NCBI GenBank assembly: GCA_034716535.1
Contig: JAYEJW010000214.1
Span: 1 to 37,269, forward strand
Direction of reading: 5' to 3'
Length of the DNA: 37,269 nucleotides
From: JAYEJW01 sp034716535
Lineage (GTDB): Bacteria; Pseudomonadota; Gammaproteobacteria; Chromatiales; Chromatiaceae
Below, in pieces: positions 30,928 through 37,269 of the stretch. Under the pieces are notes generated by a model that saw only the letters and a program-made list of their open reading frames with translations, ran no database searches and was not told the DNA's origin. How positions within the stretch are numbered: position 1 is the first letter of the stretch; each line of letters opens with the position of its first letter. The translations under genes and the position numbers were made by a program.

Positions 30928-32670
30928 TCAGCGCTTTCGCGGCGGCAGGAGGTCCGTAATCGAGCCGTGTGCCATCTCCGCGGCGAAGCATATGGTCTCA
31001 TTCAGCGTCGGGTGCGGATGAACGGTCAATCCGATGTCCTCGTAGTCCGCCCCCATCTCCAGGGCCAGCACCGTCTCCCCGATGAGCTCGCCGGCGTTGG
31101 GTCCGACGATTCCCGCTCCCAGTATGCGTTTGGTCTCGGGATCGAACAGGAGCTTGGTCATGCCCTCGTCGCGGCCGATGCCCAGCGCCCGCCCGCTTGC
31201 GGCCCAGGGGAACAGACCCTTTTCATACTCGACACCCTTCGCCTTGGCCTCGGTCTCGGTGAGACCCATCCAGGCCACCTCCGGGTCCGTGTAGGCCACG
31301 GAGGGGATGGTCATCGGGTCGAAGAGCGCCGGAAGTCCGGCGATGACCTCGGCGGCGACCTTGGCCTCGTGGGTGGCTTTGTGAGCGAGCATGGGATTCC
31401 CGACGACATCGCCAATGGCAAAGATGTTGGGCACGTTTGTACGCATGTGGGCGTCCACCGGGATGAAGCCGCGCTCGTCCACAGTCACACCGGCGTGCTC
31501 GGCCCCGATGAGCTTGCCGTTGGGGCGCCGGCCCACCGCAACGAGCACTCTGTCGTAGGTCTCTTCCGCCGGGGCGCTCTTTCCTTCGAAGGCCACCTTG
31601 ATACCCCCTGAGGTGGCGCTCATGCTGGTTACCTTGGCGCCGAGCATGATGCGCTCGTAGCGCTTTCTGATGACCTTCTGCAGGGGCTTCACGAGGTCCG
31701 GGTCGCATCCGGGGATGAGCTGGTCCTGCAGCTCCACGACATCGATACGGCTGCCCAGGGCCTGGTAGACCGTGGCCATCTCCAGTCCGATGATGCCTCC
31801 TCCCACCACCAGCAACCGTCCCGGAATGTCGGCGAGCTCCAGGGCGTCCGTGGAGTCCATCACCCGTGGGTCCTCGTGGGGGAAGCCGGGGATCCTCACA
31901 GGCGCCGAGCCGCAGGCGATGATGGCCTGGTCGAAACTGATGCAGATATGTCCTTCACGCGTGTCCACACCGATGCGATTCGGTGCCTCGAAACGCCCGG
32001 TTCCCTGCACCACTCGCACCTTGCGCTGCTTGGCGAGCCCCGCGAGGCCGGTCGTCAGCTTCCTGACCACCTTGTCCTTGCCCGCCCGCAGCTTGTCCAG
32101 ATCGATCTCAGGCTCGTCGAAGCGCACCCCCATGCGTCCCATTTCAGCCGCCTCGTTGATGATCTGTGCCGTGTGGAGGAGGGCCTTGGAGGGGATGCAG
32201 CCCACGTTGAGGCAGACGCCGCCGAGGCTGGGGTAACGCTCGATGAGCACGACGCTCTTGCCGAGGTCCGCGGCGCGGAAGGCGGCCGTGTAGCCGCCCG
32301 GCCCGGCGCCAAGCACCACGACTTCCGCGGCGATCTCTGTCGAGTCCGATGCGGATGTTGCGCAGGGCGTCGGCTCGGGAGTGTCGGTCTGCGGGGACGC
32401 CTCGGCTGTCGGTGCCTCTGCCGTTGCGCTCTCTGTGCGCAGGGTAAGGATGGCGTCACCCTGGGCGAGGCGGTCGCCCAGCTTCACCTTGAGCTCTTCG
32501 ATGGTTCCGGCCTCCGGGGACGGGATCTCCATGGTGGCCTTGTCGCTCTCCAGGGTGATCAGGGAGCCTTCCTTTTCAACCCGGTCGCCGGGGGTGACCA
32601 GCACCTCGACGATTTCCACGTCTTTGAAATCGCCGATGTCCGGGACGGTGACTTCGATGGTCTTGCTCAT
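30928..32670 (-). CDS. lpdA: Dihydrolipoyl dehydrogenase with N-terminal lipoyl domain (PDH E3)
   Basis: The 580-residue E3 protein has an N-terminal lipoyl domain (about 3-80, lipoyl Lys44 in ESDKATME), an Ala/Pro/Thr-rich linker, and the flavoprotein core. The core shows FAD-binding GAGPGG (121-126), redox-active Cys153 and Cys158 in GGVCLNVGCIPSK, NAD-binding VGGGIIGLE, and the catalytic HPHPTLNE at the C-terminus. It reoxidises dihydrolipoamide in the pyruvate dehydrogenase complex. The lipoyl extension is known in several proteobacteria. It is the last gene of aceE-aceF-lpdA, 78 bases after aceF. Confidence 0.95.
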   Translation of the reverse strand: MSKTIEVTVPDIGDFKDVEIVEVLVTPGDRVEKEGSLITLESDKATMEIPSPEAGTIEELKVKLGDRLAQGDAILTLRTESATAEAPTAEASPQTDTPEPTPCATSASDSTEIAAEVVVLGAGPGGYTAAFRAADLGKSVVLIERYPSLGGVCLNVGCIPSKALLHTAQIINEAAEMGRMGVRFDEPEIDLDKLRAGKDKVVRKLTTGLAGLAKQRKVRVVQGTGRFEAPNRIGVDTREGHICISFDQAIIACGSAPVRIPGFPHEDPRVMDSTDALELADIPGRLLVVGGGIIGLEMATVYQALGSRIDVVELQDQLIPGCDPDLVKPLQKVIRKRYERIMLGAKVTSMSATSGGIKVAFEGKSAPAEETYDRVLVAVGRRPNGKLIGAEHAGVTVDERGFIPVDAHMRTNVPNIFAIGDVVGNPMLAHKATHEAKVAAEVIAGLPALFDPMTIPSVAYTDPEVAWMGLTETEAKAKGVEYEKGLFPWAASGRALGIGRDEGMTKLLFDPETKRILGAGIVGPNAGELIGETVLALEMGADYEDIGLTVHPHPTLNETICFAAEMAHGSITDLLPPRKR

Positions 32671-32748
32671 GATGTGCTTCTTCTCGTCGGTTGGCGATTG
32701 TGGCTTGCTCGAATCCCTCTCTGGCGGGAACGGAACCAGCTGGGGGCG

Positions 32749-34422
32749 CTACAGTAGCAGCCGCCTGATGTCTCCGAGGAGCTGCCCCAGCAGGCTCGTG
32801 AAGCGCACCCCTTCCGCGCCGTCCACGACGCGGTGGTCATAGGACAGGGATAGGGGCAGCATCAGCTTGGGCACGAATTCCGAGCCGTTCCACTTGGGCT
32901 TCATCTCCGACCGCGACACGCCGAGGATGGCCACCTCCGGGAGGTTGACGATGGGCGTGAAAGCGGTGCCCCCGATCCCGCCGAGGCTGGAGATGGAGAA
33001 GCAGCCACCGCGCATGTCGCCGGGCAGGAGCTTGCCCTCGCGGGCCTTCGCGCTCAGCTCGGCGAGCTCGCGCGCGAGGTCCAGCACGCCCTTCTGGTCC
33101 ACGTCCCGGACCACGGGGACCATCAGGCCGTTGGGAGTGTCTACCGCTACGCCGATGTGGGTGTACTTCTTCAGGGTCAGACTCTCCCCATCCGGGGCGA
33201 GAGACGCCTTCAGATTGGGCGTGTCGTTCAGGGCCGAGGCCACCGCCTTCAGCAGGAAGGGTAGAAAGGTGAGCTTCACGCCCTCAGCCGCGGCCGCTTC
33301 CTTCTGCCCTTTGCGGAATGCCTCTAGCTCCGTGATGTCCGCCTCGTCGAACTGGGTGACGTGCGGCACGGTGAGCCAGCACCGGTGCAGGTGGGCGCCG
33401 CTGATCTTCTTGATGCGGGGGACCGGGACGGTCTCCACTTCGCCGAACTTGGCGAAGTCCGCTTCAGGCGCCGGCGGTAGCTGGAAGGGTAGACCAGCGG
33501 GGGCAGGGACAGCGCCACCTCCCAGGGCCTGCTTGACGAAGTCTTGGACGTCGCCTTTGAGAATGCGTTCTTTGGGTCCGCTCCCTTTGACCCGGCTGAG
33601 GTCCACGCCGAGCTCACGGGCGAAGCGGCGGACCGCGGGGCTGGCGTGGGGCTTGCGTCCTTTGGCTATGGCGGCCAAGTCCGCTGGCCGCGGCAAGACC
33701 GGCGCATGGCGAGGTTCCTTCTCTCCTGGCATACGTGCGGCCGTTCCCGGTTTGGGGGTGGCGGCCGGGGCCTGCGCGGACTCGGTCTCCTCCGCCGCGG
33801 GCTCCGGCGGGCCGGCGTCGGTCCCCGCGGCCTCGCCCTCGGCGATCAAGGTAACGAGCATGTCCCCCTGATTCAGCCTGTCGCCCACCTTGACCGCGAC
33901 CGCCTGCACCTCCCCGGCGTTGGGGGAGGGGATCTCCATGGTGGCTTTATCGCTCTCGAGGGTGACCAGGGACTGATCGACGGTGATCCTCTCTCCCGCG
34001 CCCACCAGCACCTCGATGACGGGGATGCCCGTGAAGTCGCCGATGTCCGGCAGGCGCACGTCCACGACTTCCCCGCCGCCCCGCCGGGCCTGCGCGGGAG
34101 GCCGCTCAGGCTCTTCAACCGGCGGTGCCGGCTCGGGCATCGATGCCATCGTCGGGGACGCTGCCTCGTCGGCGGATTCCACATCCGCCTCCAGGGTCAA
34201 GAGCAGGTCGCCCTCGCCGATCTTGTCTCCGACCTTGATCTTGAGCTCCTTGACCACCCCGCCCTGGGGGGCCGGGATCTCCATGGTCGCCTTGTCGCTT
34301 TCCAGGGTCAGTAGCGATTGCTCCGGCTCGATGCGGTCCCCCGGCGCCACAAGGATCTCGATGATCTCCACGCCGGAAAAGTCCCCGATGTCGGGAAGCA
34401 GTACGTCTTGAACGGTTGCCAC
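32749..34422 (-). CDS. aceF: Pyruvate dehydrogenase E2, dihydrolipoyllysine acetyltransferase
   Basis: The 557-residue E2 has two lipoyl domains (Lys44 and Lys159, both in ESDKATMEIP), a peripheral-subunit-binding domain at 258-296, and a catalytic domain ending YDHRVVDG with His530 and Asp534. Flexible Ala/Pro-rich linkers join them. It transfers the acetyl group to CoA and forms the complex core. The E. coli protein has three lipoyl domains, so this is the shorter type. It follows aceE by 33 bases. Confidence 0.95.
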   Translation of the reverse strand: MATVQDVLLPDIGDFSGVEIIEILVAPGDRIEPEQSLLTLESDKATMEIPAPQGGVVKELKIKVGDKIGEGDLLLTLEADVESADEAASPTMASMPEPAPPVEEPERPPAQARRGGGEVVDVRLPDIGDFTGIPVIEVLVGAGERITVDQSLVTLESDKATMEIPSPNAGEVQAVAVKVGDRLNQGDMLVTLIAEGEAAGTDAGPPEPAAEETESAQAPAATPKPGTAARMPGEKEPRHAPVLPRPADLAAIAKGRKPHASPAVRRFARELGVDLSRVKGSGPKERILKGDVQDFVKQALGGGAVPAPAGLPFQLPPAPEADFAKFGEVETVPVPRIKKISGAHLHRCWLTVPHVTQFDEADITELEAFRKGQKEAAAAEGVKLTFLPFLLKAVASALNDTPNLKASLAPDGESLTLKKYTHIGVAVDTPNGLMVPVVRDVDQKGVLDLARELAELSAKAREGKLLPGDMRGGCFSISSLGGIGGTAFTPIVNLPEVAILGVSRSEMKPKWNGSEFVPKLMLPLSLSYDHRVVDGAEGVRFTSLLGQLLGDIRRLLL

Positions 34423-34455
34423 GCTGAGTCCTCCTACGCCTTATGCCGGGGCCTG

Positions 34456-37113
34456 TCACACCGTCACCGGGTTGGGTTTCTCCGGATCGATGCGGTACTT
34501 GTCGATGGCCTCAGCGACCCGTGTCGCGGGGATCTCGCCTTCGTCCGCGAGGGTCTTGAGAGCGGCCAGCGTGATGTAGTAGCGGTTGACCTCGAAGAAC
34601 TTGCGCAGCTGGCTGCGCATGTCGCTTCGTCCGAAGCCGTCCGTGCCGAGCACGAAATAGCGTCTTCGCACAAAGGGCCGAATCTGGTCGGCATAGGTGC
34701 GGATGTAGTCGGTGGCGGCAATGATGGGACCTTTTGTGCTGGCCAGTTGCTCTTCCACGTAGCTGCGGCGGGACTCCTGCTCCGGGTGGAGCATGTTCCA
34801 ACGCTCGGCGTCGATGCCCTCACGCCGCAGCTCGTTGAAGCTGGTGACGCTCCACACGTCGGCCGCAATGCCGAAGTCCTGCTCCAGCAGCTCCGCCGCG
34901 GCCAGCGCCTCGCGCAAGATGGCGCCGGCCCCCAGCAGCTGCACTCGCTGTTCCTTGTCCGCCGTCCCTTCGCGGAAGCGGTACATACCTTTGAGAATGC
35001 CGTCCTGCGCGCCATCCGGCATCGCGGGCTGGATCTGGTTTTCGTTCATCGTGGTGATGTAGTAGAAGCAGTTTTCCTGCTCCTGGTACATCCGGCGCAG
35101 GCCGTCCTGCACGATCACGGCGAGCTCGTAGGCGAAGCCCGGGTCGTAGGAGACGCAGTTCGGGATCGTCGACGCCACCACCTGACTGTGGCCGTCCTGG
35201 TGCTGCAGACCTTCACCGGCCAGGGTGGTACGTCCGGCCGTGCCGCCGATGAGAAAGCCGCGGGCCCGCATGTCGCCGGCGGCCCAGGCTAGGTCCCCCA
35301 CGCGCTGGAACCCGAACATCGAGTAATAGATATAGAAGGGGATCATGCTCCGGCCGTGGTTCGCGTAGGCCGTAGCCGCGGCGATCCAGGAGGACATGGC
35401 GCCGGCCTCGTTGATGCCCTCCTGCAGGATCTGCCCCTTCTTGTCTTCTCTGTAATACATGACCTGGTCGGCGTCCACCGGCTCGTAGAGCTGGCCAACG
35501 GAGGAATAGATGCCGAGCTGGCGAAACATGCCCTCCATTCCGAAGGTGCGCGCTTCGTCGGGAACGATGGGGACCACGTACTTGCCGATCTCCTTGTCCC
35601 GAATGACCATCGTCAACAGACGCACCAGGGCCATGGTTGTGGACATCTCCTTGTCGCCGCTGCCTTCCAACAAAGCGGAGAAGGCGCCGAGCTCGGGCGT
35701 TTTCAGGGGCGGGTCGTCGGTGCGGCGCGCGGGCAGCGAGCCGCCGAGGTCCTCGCGCCTCTCCAGCATGTAGGTGAGCTCGGGGCTGTCCGCCGGCGGC
35801 TTGTAGAAGGGGGCGGCGCCGATCTGGTCGTCGGAAATGGGGATGTTGAAGCGGTCGCGGAACTGCTTGAGTGCCGTTTCCCCCATCTTCTTTTGGGAGT
35901 GCGTGATATTCATGCCCTCGCCGGCCACACCCATCCCGTAGCCCTTGACGGTCTTGGCCAGGATCACCGTGGGCTGTCCTTTGTGACGAACGGCCGCTGC
36001 ATAGGCCGCGAAGACCTTGATGGGGTCGTGACCGCCGCGATTGAGACGCCAGATGTCCTCGTCGCTCAGGTCGGCGACCATCTCCGCGAGCTCCGGGTAC
36101 TTGCCGAAGAAGTGCTTGCGGGTGTACTCGCCGCCCTTGGCCTTGTACGCCTGGTAGTCGCCGTCCACGCACTCTTCCATGCGCTTGACGAGCAGACCCT
36201 TCTTGTCCCGGGCGAGGAGGGGGTCCCAGTAGCTGCCCCAGATGACCTTGATCACGTTCCAGCCGGCACCGCGGAAGACCGCTTCCAGCTCCTGAATGAT
36301 CTTCCCGTTGCCGCGCACCGGGCCATCGAGGCGCTGCAGATTGCAGTTGACGACGAAGATGAGGTTGTCCAGACGCTCCCTCGCCGCAAGGGAGATGGCG
36401 CCGAGGGATTCCGGCTCGTCCATCTCTCCGTCGCCCAAGAAGGCCCAGACCTTGCGCCCCTCGGTATTGACGATGCCGCGGTCGTGCAGGTACCGCATGA
36501 AGCGGGCCTGATAGATGGCCATGATGGGCCCGAGACCCATGGATACCGTGGGGAACTGCCAGAATCCCGGCATGAGCCAGGGGTGGGGGTAAGAGGACAG
36601 GCCGTTGCCGTCAACCTCCTGGCGAAAGTTGTAGAGCTGCTCTTCGCTCAGGCGGCCTTCCAGGAAGGCGCGCGCATAGATGCCCGGCGCCGAGTGTCCC
36701 TGAAAGAAGATCAGATCACCGCCGTGGTCCTTGGTTTGGCCGTGAAAAAAGTGATTGTAGCCGACGTCGAACAGGGTTGCGCTGGAGGCAAAGCTGGAAA
36801 TGTGGCCGCCCAGCTCGGTGGAGAGCCTGTTGGCTTGCACCACCATGGCCATCGCATTCCAACGGATGAACGAGCGGATTCGGCGCTCCATGGCCCGGTT
36901 ACCGGGGAAGCGCTCCTGGTGGGTGACCGGTATGCTGTTTACGTAGGCGGTATTGGCGCTGTAGGGCAGATAGGCGCCGGAACGCCTCGCCTTGTCGATA
37001 AGGTGCTCGAGCAGGAAATGGGCGCGCTCGACGCCCTCGTTCTCCAGCACCGCCTCGAGGGCATCGAGCCATTCCTGTGTTTCTTGGGGGTCGATGTCAG
37101 GCTTGTTGCTCAT
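34456..37113 (-). CDS. aceE: Pyruvate dehydrogenase E1 component (homodimeric)
   Basis: The 885-residue protein matches the full length of homodimeric E1 enzymes (887 in E. coli). It has the start DPQETQEWLDALEAVLENEG, the thiamine-diphosphate motif GDGEMDEPES with the following NCNLQRLDG, and a C-terminal transketolase-like half. It decarboxylates pyruvate and acetylates the E2 lipoyl groups. It is first in the operon. No clear ribosome-binding site or sigma-70 promoter was picked out in the 156 bases before the window end, nor a PdhR-type palindrome. Confidence 0.96.
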   Translation of the reverse strand: MSNKPDIDPQETQEWLDALEAVLENEGVERAHFLLEHLIDKARRSGAYLPYSANTAYVNSIPVTHQERFPGNRAMERRIRSFIRWNAMAMVVQANRLSTELGGHISSFASSATLFDVGYNHFFHGQTKDHGGDLIFFQGHSAPGIYARAFLEGRLSEEQLYNFRQEVDGNGLSSYPHPWLMPGFWQFPTVSMGLGPIMAIYQARFMRYLHDRGIVNTEGRKVWAFLGDGEMDEPESLGAISLAARERLDNLIFVVNCNLQRLDGPVRGNGKIIQELEAVFRGAGWNVIKVIWGSYWDPLLARDKKGLLVKRMEECVDGDYQAYKAKGGEYTRKHFFGKYPELAEMVADLSDEDIWRLNRGGHDPIKVFAAYAAAVRHKGQPTVILAKTVKGYGMGVAGEGMNITHSQKKMGETALKQFRDRFNIPISDDQIGAAPFYKPPADSPELTYMLERREDLGGSLPARRTDDPPLKTPELGAFSALLEGSGDKEMSTTMALVRLLTMVIRDKEIGKYVVPIVPDEARTFGMEGMFRQLGIYSSVGQLYEPVDADQVMYYREDKKGQILQEGINEAGAMSSWIAAATAYANHGRSMIPFYIYYSMFGFQRVGDLAWAAGDMRARGFLIGGTAGRTTLAGEGLQHQDGHSQVVASTIPNCVSYDPGFAYELAVIVQDGLRRMYQEQENCFYYITTMNENQIQPAMPDGAQDGILKGMYRFREGTADKEQRVQLLGAGAILREALAAAELLEQDFGIAADVWSVTSFNELRREGIDAERWNMLHPEQESRRSYVEEQLASTKGPIIAATDYIRTYADQIRPFVRRRYFVLGTDGFGRSDMRSQLRKFFEVNRYYITLAALKTLADEGEIPATRVAEAIDKYRIDPEKPNPVTV

Positions 37114-37269
37114 GGTCGTATCCGAAGCTTGTTTTGGCAGGGCGAATCGGTTCTCGCGTAGATTCTGGAGTTAAACACAAAGTTACCCCGCATTCTGGAC
37201 AATTCTCCCGTGCGAGGGTATAAAGCACACCAACACCGAACGGACCGAGATTCTGTGCTTGAACCTTCG

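Noticed and set aside
35356..37161. 601-codon plus-strand frame opposite aceE
   Set aside because: The aceE reading is unambiguous over its full length; this frame has no domain features and is its antisense shadow.

Overview
The window is about 37 kb of GC-rich bacterial chromosome, most probably from a gammaproteobacterium of the Chromatiales/Ectothiorhodospiraceae kind. That is inferred from gene content (homodimeric AceE with AceF and a lipoyl-Lpd, MtaB, Ub-Mut7C, ornithine-lipid enzymes) and base composition; no rRNA or tRNA is present to fix the lineage. I see no prophage, intact IS element, CRISPR array or RNA gene.

Layout. (1) 1-5797, minus strand: two gene groups for envelope lipids or glycans. 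The first is an OlsB-like N-acyltransferase, a PlsC/OlsA-like acyltransferase and a GT4 glycosyltransferase cut by the window edge. The second is a sulfotransferase, a second GT4 glycosyltransferase and a DUF2334 deacetylase-fold protein with overlapping reading frames. (2) 5933-16584: phosphate genes mixed with more envelope genes. These are a solitary phoU, an unusual ZIP-type permease carrying two degenerate cyclic-nucleotide-binding domains, a third GT4 enzyme resembling diacylglycerol glucosyltransferases, a small secreted protein, and pstS-pstC-pstA-pstB-phoU preceded by a PHO-box-like repeat. Phosphate uptake beside genes for phosphorus-free lipids suggests a phosphate-starvation membrane-remodelling region; this is the main functional hypothesis. 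(3) 16700-19301, plus strand: a small unknown gene, xthA, a ubiquitin-fold/Mut7-C protein and a secreted unknown.

(4) 19302-27177, minus strand: a defence module, hsdR-hsdM-hsdS of a type I restriction-modification system followed by an ATPase-TOPRIM (OLD-like) gene. It is interrupted by REP/REPIN-like palindromes, has a repeat inserted in frame in hsdM, and is flanked by a decayed AAA ATPase fragment. The hsdS and ATPase genes look more AT-rich than the neighbours, consistent with horizontal acquisition. (5) 27178-30911: mtaB (tRNA ms2t6A), a SnoaL-like protein, an exported small heat-shock protein, an L,D-transpeptidase lipoprotein and a DUF5658-like membrane protein. (6) 30928-37113, minus strand: the pyruvate dehydrogenase operon aceE-aceF-lpdA.

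Start codons were reassigned where ribosome-binding sites, overlaps or family boundaries argued against the longest frame. The GT4 gene at 1-582 starts at GTG, the Mut7-C gene at TTG, and the DUF5658-like gene probably at GTG.
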